NCBI RefSeq assembly: GCF_026914265.1
Contig: NC_069133.1
Location: 10,051,937-10,115,936 of the forward strand
Origin: Mya arenaria
Taxonomy: Eukaryota > Mollusca > Bivalvia > Myida > Myidae
Direction of reading: 5' to 3'
Length of the DNA: 64,000 nt
The notes beneath the pieces are model-generated. The model was not told where the DNA came from and searched no databases. It saw only the letters and a program-made list of their open reading frames with translations. A program made the translations under genes and the position numbers. This document shows, piece by piece, positions 22,901-28,986 of the stretch. Positions within the stretch are counted from its first letter, which is position 1. Every line of letters starts with the position of its first letter.

Positions 22901-24449
22901 TGTTGATCTGACGAACTCTGAAGATGCTGATGAAGAATTAAAATTAGCAATTGAAAGATCTAGAAATGATGCAGACTTCATGCCAAAGAAGCATTGTGAT
23001 TTTGGTGCTCCTTACATTGAAGTTGACAATGATAAAAAGACAGGTGCCAGTGCCAGGAGTCAAGCTTTGTATGATAATAGAAGTATTTCTGTTAACAAGC
23101 ATACTGGTATGATTGATCAAGGGAATAAATACAGCGAAGTGAAGGATGTTTTGTTTAGTGACCAAAATAGTAATTGGACTAATTCTGAAGATATTGATGA
23201 TGAGTTGAGATTAGCAATTGAACGATCTGTAAATGATGTACAGCATTTTGCAGATGAGCACTCCGCAAATGGTGCTTCTTTCTGTCCAGTTGATAAAAGC
23301 AAACAATCACGCTTCATGGACAGAGATGAAATATATGATCCTGAAGATATTTTTTTAAACAAAAGAACAGGTACATTTCACCAGCAGAAGATGTACAGTG
23401 AAGCTAAGAATATTCTGTCTACTGAAAATGGTAGTGATTTTTATAGTGCTGTTAGCAAGCCAAGAAAGAGGAAAAAACATGTACCAAACTTACAAATTGA
23501 AGCTAATAATAAAAATGTTGAAACCAGGGTTTTAACTGCCAAAGAGTATGAACATTCTGTAAGGAAGAAATGCAAACAGATAGATTTCCAATTAAAACCT
23601 TGTAAGTCATTTATTGAAGTAAATCTCATCAGTGGAGGTAACATGTGTAAGGAGAAGAGCAAGACACACACATCCACCACTACTGAGGAGATCATACCTG
23701 AACAAAAGCCTGAGGTTAATGAGATAAATGATCACATTGATCTTGATACAGGAAGGGAGTTTGAAGGCACTGCACCAGTTGTATCTGATGAAACTGAATA
23801 CCATTCAGATGAGGATTTGTTTGCAGATTCTCCGATGATTCGCAATACATTACCAACCGAAACAACCTTGCGTTGTTCCTCATCTGACGCTACTTTGGAA
23901 AGTGAGAATTTGGTTACAAGGTCCCACCCTGATCATTATATTGACTGCATGGATGAACATTTGGTTGAAACATCACAAACAGATGATCATGAAGGATTAA
24001 ATGGAAGTTATGAAAGTTTACCTGACATTGAGTTAGACAAGGATTACTTATCCACAGCAAGAAGGAATCGAAATATCGATAGACCTTGCACGTCAAGGAA
24101 CTTTCACTATACACTCACTGGTGAGGTAGCACAGCGTGGGGCGGCACGAGACGGTGACTGCGATGCAGATAAGGTGGAAATGTCAACCAACACTCGACAT
24201 AAAAGGTTTGACTCTGGATATGAGTCAGAGGCAGTGGTTCATGAGAAAAACACAATAGATGTTTCAACTGGACACTCAGAAACTGACACAGAGATTAACC
24301 GTAGTTGGAAATCAGATGATATGGATAGTGAGGATTTGGCAACTGTTGTCTCCATATTGCCCCACGTGAGCAGGGAAAGGGCTAGAGACATGTTGAAGAC
24401 GTGTGACAAAAATGTGGAAATGTGCATCTCCAGGCTGCTTGATAACTAG
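1901..24449 (+). CDS. MUS81-like ERCC4 nuclease with UIM and CUE-like tail (10 exons)
   Basis: Predicted exons: 1901-1930, 2391-2549, 2833-2987, 3621-3703, 18204-18393, 18902-18959, 19830-19962, 20881-21086, 21806-21915 and 22694-24449. All have AG/GT borders and matching phases, and give 2880 nt (959 residues plus stop). Residues about 11-75 resemble the MUS81 N-terminal helix-hairpin-helix (CLEG|IGPETATKL across exons 2/3). Residues about 80-140 resemble its winged helix (YSMMRPRTGRCASSAGAVLA). The nuclease core has VLLVDRRE (207-215), GDY (245-247) and VERKRADD (264-271), the GDxnERKxxxD metal-binding signature of XPF/MUS81 nucleases, which cut branched DNA. The usual C-terminal (HhH)2 domain is absent. 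Three UIMs (about 428-441, 452-467, 541-556) and a CUE/UBA-like end (920-959) replace it. The 10-codon first exon is the weakest part of the model. It is a MUS81 relative, possibly a paralogue and not MUS81 itself. Confidence 0.8.
2391..2549 (+). CDS. MUS81-like gene, exon 2 (N-terminal helical region)
   Basis: The exon is open in phase 0 and encodes 53 residues beginning RYLFIRGLIDHERSQ and ending ARCLEG. The acceptor is caaattttag and the donor is GGG|GTATAC. The next exon (2833) also starts in phase 0 and supplies IGPETATKL, so the join creates a GxGPxTA-type hairpin as in the MUS81 N-terminal HhH domain. The join and the helical pattern are my reading; transcript evidence would fix the exact ends. 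Confidence 0.65.
3704..5127. other. Intron 4 of MUS81-like gene, 5' part
   Basis: AT-rich intronic DNA. Short frames at 4579-4890 on both strands lack splice borders and protein-like composition. I see no repeat or gene here. Confidence 0.4.
5131..5472. mobile_element. GGCC-ended MITE, copy 1 (TSD TAA)
   Basis: The 342-bp element begins GGCCTAAATAAAAAATATTT and ends TTTTTTTTTTGCC, flanked by TAA at 5128-5130 and 5473-5475. Inner terminal segments match those of the copies at 8236 and 14161 (GGGTAACCCGACCCTACC near the left end, GGTTACCCTAAACAAACA near the right). The 3-bp T-N-A target duplication and inverted ends suggest a non-autonomous PIF/Harbinger-like transposon; the superfamily is an inference. 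Confidence 0.65.
5968..10026 (-). CDS. B-box/coiled-coil/beta-propeller (TRIM-like) protein, 3 exons
   Basis: Exons in transcription order are 10026-9728, 7925-7741 and 7157-5968. Phases agree and total 1674 nt (557 residues plus stop). Residues 10-48 form a first B-box-type zinc site (CxxC, CxxC, CxxC with H41/H48). Residues 71-110 form a second (C71, H74, C83, H86, C91, C94, H98/H99). A heptad-rich coiled coil follows (about 115-230). The C-terminal about 260 residues contain six repeats with the rhythm of NHL/WD-type propeller blades (e.g. VTLDKDGNVL, VFQVDREGRKI). There is no N-terminal RING, so it is a TRIM-like scaffold and not an obvious ubiquitin ligase. Such proteins are greatly expanded in bivalves, where many are annotated as TRIM2/3/71-like. 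The start is ATG at 10026; ATG at 10011 is an alternative. The gene lies entirely within intron 4 of the MUS81-like gene, in opposite orientation. Confidence 0.88.
7158..7740 (-). other. Intron 2 of the B-box gene
   Basis: The donor follows AAAG (7741) as GTTATG, and the acceptor is ttctacag before 7157. The sequence is AT-rich, and no repeat or second gene was seen. Confidence 0.5.
8066..8232. repeat. 84-bp minisatellite, diverged left part
   Basis: About two diverged units of the 84-bp repeat described at 9033-9610. They share CATCTTGCATTTAAC, GAGTAGAATCC and TGTTTTGATTGGA. They are separated from the main array by the transposon at 8236-9029, so the array was continuous before that insertion. 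Confidence 0.75.
8236..9029. mobile_element. GGCC-ended transposon, copy 2, carrying an ORF (TSD TCA)
   Basis: This 794-bp element interrupts the 84-bp minisatellite and is flanked by TCA at 8233-8235 and 9030-9032. Left terminus: GGCCTAAAATAAAAAAAATT with TTTGGAGTAACGCGACC inside. Read inward on the opposite strand, the right end gives GGCCAACCTTAAAAAATTTC with TTTGGAGTAACCCTACC, so the inverted repeats are about 40 bp and imperfect. It is the longest of three family members and the only one with a substantial ORF (8466-8861). No transposase is recognisable. Confidence 0.75.
8466..8861 (+). CDS. Uncharacterised 131-residue ORF inside transposon
   Basis: The frame opens at 8322, but the first ATG with protein-like sequence is at 8466 (MADCKFVEREPNEITFCV). 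It runs to TGA at 8861. The composition is normal for a soluble protein: mixed charged and hydrophobic residues, with beta-like stretches such as ISVLIDFD and KYVTIDIED. I do not recognise the family. It lies between the inverted ends of a GGCC-terminated element and on the strand opposite the host B-box gene. It may be a captured gene fragment, an element-encoded accessory protein or a chance frame. The shorter family members at 5131 and 14161 lack it. Confidence 0.4.
   Translation: MADCKFVEREPNEITFCVTINYLNKKIKNNFVRKSNVDYTLYDIFDILMENDETIPESYYDNFEKMSKITVSSKPSETATEKFSPHSYDRISVLIDFDKTLKYVTIDIEDPSSSNQSEVKMFVVQKFITMP
9033..9610. repeat. 84-bp minisatellite in B-box gene intron 1
   Basis: At least five near-identical 84-bp units plus diverged edge units, each containing CCATCTTACATTTACC, GGGTAGAATCTGAGTG and GATTGGACGGTACAAAAT. 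Because 84 is a multiple of three, the minus strand stays open for 133 residues (9053-9454) as a 28-residue repeat. That frame has no splice support and is taken as an artefact of the array. Confidence 0.9.
10027..11798. other. Intron 4 of MUS81-like gene, AT-rich stretch
   Basis: This region lies upstream of the B-box gene, whose promoter should be near 10030-10400; I see no clear TATA element. The rest is AT-rich, with a short G-run near 11668-11682. No gene or clear repeat was found. Confidence 0.35.
11799..11895. mobile_element. Palindromic repeat (CCATGGCCGAGAGTGTAAG family)
   Basis: An imperfect inverted repeat. The left arm TCTTCCATGGCC...GATAGGTTCAT pairs with the right arm ATGAACCTATC...GGCTATGGTAGA. 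Related but decayed copies lie at 16222-16312 and 18000-18140. A second inverted pair, TTCTCCCACCTCAG (near 11908) and CTGAGGTGGGAGAA (near 12319), may mark the outer ends of a larger element of about 0.45 kb. Confidence 0.5.
12400..13070. repeat. Diverged repeats of about 150 bp
   Basis: Four or so poorly conserved tandem units share phrases such as GATCAAACATGGGCTTGTGAAGC, AGTTACTACCCTTGGAAG-like and AACAGC.GTCCT-like segments. A 91-residue minus-strand frame here (12459-12734) has no splice sites and comes from the repeat. Boundaries are approximate. Confidence 0.4.
13213..13975. repeat. 20-bp minisatellite (AAAGGCATACACTGATATT)
   Basis: Nearly 40 head-to-tail units of about 20 bp with variants (GGCAAACACTGATATTAAA, GGCATATGCTTATATCAAA). 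The middle shows a higher-order alternation of three variants. Lies in intron 4 of the MUS81-like gene. Confidence 0.9.
14161..14476. mobile_element. GGCC-ended MITE, copy 3 (TSD TGA)
   Basis: A 316-bp element flanked by TGA at 14158-14160 and 14477-14479. Ends: GGCCTAAAAAAAAAATTTG... and ...TATTTTTTTTTTAAGGCC. Subterminal TTTGGTTAGGGTTAC (left) and GGGTAACCCGAACCAAAT (right) match copies 1 and 2. It contains a long A/T run in the middle and no ORF. Confidence 0.7.
14690..15020. repeat. Dispersed repeat also found at 36911 and 47565
   Basis: The segment around CACCCTGTC...CCTTTTGTCCTCATGGA... and the later CACCCTGTCCTATTTAAAACC align in order with 36911-37200 and 47565-47880. The repeat family therefore predates the A/B segmental duplication. 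An 80-residue plus-strand frame across it (14619-14861) is not supported as an exon. Confidence 0.5.
15478..16357. repeat. Tandem duplication, unit 1
   Basis: 15478-16092 aligns at high identity with 16716-17352 (shared landmarks: TACAGTGGCGTATGAACTAT, CCCTGCATATTTGGAATG, CTAATGATGGAATGC). The following 16100-16357 aligns with about 17880-18185. The two units therefore form one duplicated block of about 0.9 kb just upstream of exon 5 of the MUS81-like gene. Confidence 0.75.
16358..16711. mobile_element. 354-bp palindromic MITE with TTAA target duplication
   Basis: The ends AGCTGCACACTCACAGAT... and ...ATCTGTGAGAGTGCAGCT are inverted, and the two halves stay complementary almost to the centre. 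It is flanked by TTAA at 16354-16357 and 16712-16715, and lies exactly at the junction between the duplicated units. A TTAA duplication is typical of piggyBac-type transposition, but these ends lack the usual CCC start, so the class is uncertain. Confidence 0.65.
16712..18185. repeat. Tandem duplication, unit 2 (with insertions)
   Basis: Second copy of the block at 15478-16357, enlarged by unrelated DNA between about 17353 and 17880 that includes the palindromic element at 17730-17872. It ends within 20 bp of the exon 5 acceptor at 18204. A minus-strand frame reading ..NV.IY..E.GEI.VSIPSLG.. is open in both units. No function is claimed for it. Confidence 0.65.
17730..17872. mobile_element. 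Palindromic MITE, copy 1
   Basis: The inverted arms read ATAGAAAAATCCGAC...GCGTTGC and GCAACGC...GTCGGATTTTTCTAT around a short centre, so frames open on both strands (17670-17903 plus, 17709-17915 minus). A decayed relative lies at about 19187-19337. Confidence 0.6.
18204..18393 (+). CDS. MUS81-like gene, exon 5 (linker)
   Basis: The exon starts after attgacag in phase 1 and ends GATGG|GTAAAT in phase 2. It encodes about 63 residues, Thr/Ser/Asn-rich and likely flexible (RYGLESTIPTVPNTPNVVPR), linking the winged-helix region to the nuclease core. It is preceded by the 14.5-kb intron that holds the B-box gene. Confidence 0.75.
18902..18959 (+). CDS. MUS81-like gene, exon 6 (nuclease motif VDRRE)
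   Basis: A 58-nt exon between ccatttcag and the donor GAG|GTAAAT. It encodes GVVLLVDRREMGGERYGLAE. VLLVD-x-x-E is the first acidic motif of the ERCC4 fold. It joins exon 5 (phase 2) and the exon at 19830 (phase 0). Confidence 0.85.
19187..19337. mobile_element. Palindromic MITE, copy 2 (decayed)
   Basis: ATGTGTCTGCGGTCAGAATC pairs loosely with GATTGTTTCTATCCGGACCAGACACGCAT-type sequence. Its centre (AGTAACTTGACAAGCC) matches the centre of the copy at 17730. Confidence 0.45.
19417..19829 (+). pseudogene. Three decayed tandem copies of the catalytic exon
   Basis: Copies begin at 19417, 19559 and 19695 (spacing about 135-142 bp), each after its own CTGTAG acceptor, immediately upstream of the intact exon at 19830. 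Copies 1 and 2 carry the same in-frame stop, TAA at codon 4. Copy 1 has lost the GD aspartate (GYY) and copy 2 also lacks it (GGY). Copy 3 is open through GDY, but no copy retains the ERKR end or its donor. They cannot serve as full exons and are relics of exon amplification. Confidence 0.85.
19830..19962 (+). CDS. MUS81-like gene, exon 7 (GD...ERK catalytic exon)
   Basis: Encodes VCRLLESVGVTYQTRHLAVG, then DYSWVW...VIVERKRA, ending in phase 1 at GCA G|GTGACT. The next exon supplies DD, completing ERKxxxD. In this nuclease family the G-D, E-R-K and D residues organise the metal site, so all expected acidic residues are present. It is the only intact one of four tandem copies. Confidence 0.88.
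20881..21915 (+). CDS. MUS81-like gene, exons 8 and 9 (end of nuclease domain)
   Basis: Exon 8 (20881-21086) encodes DDIAHTLKEGRFWSQVERM and on to NPTLPQVK. Exon 9 (21806-21915) encodes QVIRDLRQHPELLVKQTPDL to LQD-R. The pattern I..GRF..Q..R and the later VKQTPD...T...LSSIT match the second half of the MUS81 nuclease domain (DGRFREQKFRL and VKRTAD in the human protein). The 719-bp intron between them shows no feature. Confidence 0.85.
22694..24449 (+). CDS. MUS81-like gene, exon 10 (UIM and CUE-like tail)
   Basis: This large last exon begins in phase 2 after ggatttcag and encodes about 585 residues. Three UIM-type helices (RDLQRAIELSKEE, DEELKLAIERSRND, DDELRLAIERSVND) show the acidic-cluster/Ala/Ser pattern that binds ubiquitin. 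A long acidic, Ser/Asp-rich disordered segment follows. The C-terminus (LATVVSILPHVSRERARDML, then NVEMCISRLLDN) fits a CUE/UBA-like three-helix domain with ILP and LL motifs. A poly(A) signal candidate AATAAA lies at 24948-24953. Confidence 0.85.
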
Positions 24450-25467
24450 CAGAGTCTTTGGTATGGAACAGTTTTATTAGTTTAAGAGTTTGGGTATTCT
24501 AAGAAATATACAGCATATAGTGTTGTGGAACAATGCTTACTTCGCATGGACAGAATTCTTCTAGTCAGTTGTGTTTGCATTGTGGTATTATCTGGGATTA
24601 ATGCAATATAATTACTCTTTGGTATTATTTTGTTTTTTTGTCTGGAGTTGTTTTCATGTTTGAGCAGTGTTAACCATTCTGTATTCATGTTACATATGTA
24701 GATAGATTTTGTGTTATGAAATATTACTATAATTAATTACACTAACTCCAACTATTCCAGTTATAGGCATGAACTGTTCTAGTATTACATTTATAGTGTT
24801 TTACCACAAATAGTAAATGAGACCTTTTTCAGACTTTACATGTTTTTAATTATAAGCTATAAATAGAAAATGTTGCATTTTATTTTCCTTGTGTCAATAA
24901 GTTTTCTTGCCATGCTAAAAATATATTCTGTTAACTAATGTTTCTTTAATAAACTACAAATTGGAAGAATAAATGGTTAAAACGTTATTTGCAAGGAAAC
25001 TGTTTTTCTATGTCTATGTAGGTTGATTTATATTTATATATTGATAATACAAGTATTTGTCAACTCGATCTTAATAAAATTAGATACACCGGTTCCTTTT
25101 GAGTAGACCTATATGTGTATGTTGGAATCGGGCTATGTCTTAAGGCCTAAAGAAATACTTGTGTTTTAGGCAATCCCTTCCTGGCAAAAACCTCCCAACC
25201 AAAGTTTTATTGGACCCTAGATAAAAATCCGAATTTTCTGATCTTCATTCGTTGTTGACCATTGATATCCATTTGCGTTTTATACACTTAAAACCTAAAG
25301 TAATAATTATTTCTGACACAGTAGACCGAAATATAATTATAAACGTTCGCAACCTTGCTTTGCTGTTTTGACTGGACTTAAAAATATAAGGACTGTTCCT
25401 TGCATTTTTGAGATCGTTGCCCTGAACTCAGCTATGTCTTTTCTTTTAGGGCTTATGGGCAAAAGTA

Positions 25468-25785
25468 ACTGTTAAGTCCAAATGTCACTGTTAGGGCAAA
25501 GGTCACTGTTAAGGGCAAAGGTCACTGTGAAGGGCGAGGGTCACTGTAAAGTCCGAATGTCACTGTGAAGGGCGAAGGTCACTGTTAAGGGCAAAGTTCA
25601 CTGCGAAGGGCGAAGGTCATTTTTAAGTCCGAATGTCACTGTTAAGGGCAAAGGTCACTGTAAAGGGCGAAGGTCACTGTTAAGGGCAAAAGTCACTGTT
25701 AAGTCCGAATGTCACTGTTAAGGGCAAAAGTCACTGTGAAAGGCAAAGTTCACTGTGAAGGGTGAAAGTCACTGATAATTCTGAT
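25468..25785. repeat. 19-bp minisatellite (GGTCACTGTTAAGGGCAAA)
   Basis: About 17 head-to-tail units alternating GGGCAAAGGTCACTGTTAA, GGGCGAAGGTCACTGT and TCCGAATGTCACTGT. Located 0.5 kb past the probable poly(A) site of the MUS81-like gene. Confidence 0.9.
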
Positions 25786-25929
25786 CAAAAGCATGTCAGT
25801 AGTTCACATTTTGCCAAATTTTGTGTGAACTAGACATTCACAGTTGTATAGTTTATAGAGTTATAAATACCATTTGTTAATTTTATTTCAAGTTTAAAAA
25901 AACAACATTATTTTTAAAGTAATATTTTA

Positions 25930-26170
25930 ATACGCCCGTTTGTTTTTCGAAAACAAAAACGACAGTCGTAATATTGTCATCTTTCGGGTCGTCGGCGGCG
26001 GCGTTGAGCAAAAACCTTGGCCATAAGGCAAACACCGCTTGAAACTGCAAGAGACAACGCCATTATAGCAATGCGCATTAAAAACTATTGAGTTATGCTC
26101 CGTGTTTGACTTTGAAAAAAAAACACTCGAAAAGACGAGCGTTCGAATTCGCTCCGCGGCGCTCTTGTTT
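25930..26170. repeat. Possible dispersed repeat with GTCGTCGGCGGCGGCG core
   Basis: A locally GC-rich patch in AT-rich surroundings (GGGTCGTCGGCGGCGGCGTT, then AAAACCTTGGCCATAA). It has the look of a common molluscan interspersed repeat, but there is no second copy in this window to prove it. Confidence 0.3.
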
Positions 26171-26203
26171 CTAATACATTCAAGACAATCATATGAAAAA
26201 CCT

Positions 26204-26376
26204 ATTAAGTTTAAACTTATTTATTATGCAACGATTGTGAAACAAGTTATTACATTATAATAATCACTCTCGTTGGCACGATGTTGCGCGAGAGTGTGGT
26301 ATTGTATTGTGGGGGAAACCGGAGTATCCGGAGAAAACCCACTTGTCCGGCTTGGTGACCACAAACCAAGCTCAAA
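26204..26376 (-). mobile_element. SINE, 5'-truncated inverted copy
   Basis: The reverse complement matches the body and tail of the SINE at 765-1012 (GAGTTTGG-like start, CCGG...TCCGG, CACTCTCG...CGAGAGTGATTA, CTTGTTTCACA). The tRNA-like head is missing, as expected for a 5'-truncated retrocopy. Confidence 0.75.
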
Positions 26377-26399
26377 ATTATGGTAACTAATAACCTGGC

Positions 26400-27608
26400 T
26401 CTAAGCAGAAAAGTGAAATATCGGCCATACTATCCCAATAGTGAAATGTTCGCAGTAATGATGCTTATATAATAAGCACAATAGTGAAATGTCAGTATTT
26501 TTAAGCACATTGTTTAGATGTCGGCAATATTAAATACAATAGAGAAATGTTGGCAATACTTAGCACAATAGTGAAATGTTCGCAATACTAAGCACAATAG
26601 AGAAATGTTCGCAATACTTAGCACAATAGTGAAATGTTCGCAATACTAAGCACAATAGAGAAATGTTCAAAATACTTAGCACAATAGTGAAATGTTGGCA
26701 ATACTAAGCACAATAGAGAAATGTTCGCAATACTTAGCACAATAGTGAAATGTTCGCAATACTAAGCACAATAGAGAAATGTTCAAAATACTTAGCACAA
26801 TAGTGAAATGTTCGCAATACTAAGCACAATAGAGAAATGTTCAAAATACTTAGCACAATAGTGAAATGTTGGCAATACTAAGCACAATAGAGAAATGTTC
26901 GCAATACTAAGCACAATGGAGAAATGTTGGCAATACTTAGCACAATAGTGAAATGTTCGCAATACTAAGCACAATAGAGAAATGTTCAAAATACTTAGCA
27001 CAATAGTGAAATGTTGGCAATACTAAGCACAATAGAGAAATGTTCGCAATACTAAGCACAATGGAGAAATGTTGGCAATACTAAGCACAATAGTGAAATG
27101 TCGGCAATACTAAGCACAATAGAAAACTGTCGGCAATACTAAGCTCAATAGTGAAATGTTGGCAATACTAAGCACAATAGTGAAATGTCGGCAATACTAA
27201 GCGCAATAGAGAACTGTCGACAATACTAAGCACAATAGAGAAATGTTGGCAATACTAAGCACAATAGTGAAATGTCCGCAATACTAAGCACAATAGAAAA
27301 ATGGTGGCAATACTTAGCAAAATAGAGAACTGTCGGCAATACTAAGCACAATGGTGAACTGTCGGCAATACTAAGCACAATTGTGAAATGTCGGCAATAC
27401 TAAGCACAATGGTAAAATGTTGGCAATAATAAGTGTCGGCAATACTTAGCACAATAGGGAACTGTCGACAATACTAAGCACAATAGAGAACTGTCGACAA
27501 TACTAGGCATAATAGTAAAATGTCGTCAATACTTAGCACAATAGTGAAGTATCGGCAATACTTAGCACAATGGTGAACTGTCGACAATACTAAGCGCAAT
27601 ATTTGATA
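26400..27608. repeat. 29-bp satellite (AGCACAATAGTGAAATGTTCGCAATACTA)
   Basis: About 40 tandem 29-bp units (key parts AGCACAATAG, GAAATGTT, GCAATACTA). A 69-residue minus-strand frame (26792-27001) is only the repeat. The array continues at 27903-28075 beyond an inserted fold-back element. Confidence 0.92.
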
Positions 27609-27616
27609 GTTGGCAA

Positions 27617-27902
27617 CACAGTGGCTTGATGACAAAGGCTCATTAAAGTCACAATAAAAAAATTCAACTAGCCAAAATTATATTTTATACATACTTGAAC
27701 ATGTATATCATCAATATAATACATTGCCATAAACATAAAATGAGATTTGAATAGGGTATATTTTTTTTCAAATCTCATTTTATGTTTATGGCAATGTATT
27801 ATATTGATGATATACATGTTCAAGTATGTATAAAATATAATTTTGGCTAGTTGAATTTTTTTTATTGTGACTTTAATGAGCCTTTGTCATCAAGCCACTG
27901 TG
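27617..27902. mobile_element. Fold-back hAT-like MITE, TSD GTTGGCAA
   Basis: A 286-bp near-perfect palindrome: arms of about 134 bp, differing only by one base in an A/T run as far as I can see, around a loop of about 17 bp (ATAGGGTATATTTTTTT). The ends are CACAGTGGCTTGATG/CATCAAGCCACTGTG. It is flanked by an exact 8-bp duplication GTTGGCAA (27609-27616 and 27903-27910) and inserted in the 29-bp satellite. The 8-bp duplication fits the hAT superfamily. Identical arms imply a recent insertion or correction between arms. Confidence 0.88.
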
Positions 27903-27910
27903 GTTGGCAA

Positions 27911-28080
27911 TACTAAGTGTCGACAATACTAGGCACAATAGTAAAATGTCGGCAATACTTAGCACAATAGTGATGTATCGGCAATACTAAGCACAATGAT
28001 GAAATGTCGGCAATGATAAGCACAATAGTGAAATGTCGCAAATACAAAGCACAATATTGGAATGTCGGCAATAGTAACAT
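27911..28080. repeat. 29-bp satellite, right end
   Basis: Five or six more diverged units of the 29-bp array after the fold-back insertion (AGCACAATAGTGAAATGTCG variants). Confidence 0.85.
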
Positions 28081-28178
28081 GTCGGAACCTAGTTTATGAC
28101 ATAACTTTTAGGAAGAAACTTGGCGCCTACTGGCCTGTATTTAACTTTTGAACATTTCAAGGAAAGTTAGACCGCGTC

Positions 28179-28349
28179 CTAATGCCCTGGATTGATCTGA
28201 AGCAGCGTGACAAAGTTGAGGTCCGACTTGAGCAACTTTGTTTTACACACGGGGCAACCCTTGCGACCGGAATTGGCCTTCTCGATGCACGGCTGGCACA
28301 CAATGTGCTTGCACTTGGTCGTCATGAGACGGGTTCCTGCCTCCGACAA
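28179..28349 (-). CDS. RING gene, last exon (second half of RING)
   Basis: Encodes LSEAGTRLMTTKCKHIVCQP, then CIEKANSGRKGCPVCK and ends LLQINPGH. It holds six of the eight zinc ligands. The antisense plus-strand frame 28182-28412 is a shadow of this exon. Confidence 0.85.
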   Translation of the reverse strand: MSEAGTRLMTTKCKHIVCQPCIEKANSGRKGCPVCKTKLLKSDLNFVTLLQINPGH

Positions 28350-28820
28350 CTGGAATTATTAAATAGGGGAACGTCATGTGTAACAAACTTCAACTTCTTC
28401 AAAACGTTTTGACAAATCGGCATACAAACAATACGTTAAAGTGACACTCTTATTCAAAATCAACACATATACATGTATAGCAAACATAGATTTTAAGTGA
28501 TAAACCTTTAACTTCTTTCTAAATAATGCATTTATGGAAAATATTCATTACTGATAATTGTAACTATTGTAACTATTTAATAGCCGATTACGCAAAAATA
28601 TTAAATGAACGGTGAAAAGATTAACTGGGATCTACTATCGTCTCAAAAGGTTGAAATACCGTATTTGCTGCATCTTACTTTCAAATTAAACTCTATATCC
28701 TTCATAAAAACCATTAATTTCGACATTTATTCATCCTTTTCGGTTTATTAAAACAATTGTTTTAAATGTGATAAATCTTATTTGAGAGTAAGATCATCAT
28801 CATCATCATCATCATCATCC

Positions 28821-28854
<34 letters not shown>

Positions 28855-28947
28855 CCTCCTCCTCCTCCTCCTCCTCCTCCTCCTCCTCCTCCTCCTCCTC
28901 CTCCTCCTCCTCATCATCATCATCATCATCATCATCATCAACATCAT

Positions 28948-28986
<39 letters not shown>

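Noticed and set aside
25138..25455. Fourth copy of the GGCC-ended transposon (TAAGGCCTAAAG at 25138)
   Set aside because: The left end is similar, but no matching right end or repeated TAA could be found.
26400..28080. Possible CRISPR-like array
   Set aside because: Units are head-to-tail with no unique spacers. This and the other arrays are eukaryotic minisatellites.
28762..28986. Poly-Met/poly-Arg frame
   Set aside because: Pure trinucleotide repeat lying in an intron.
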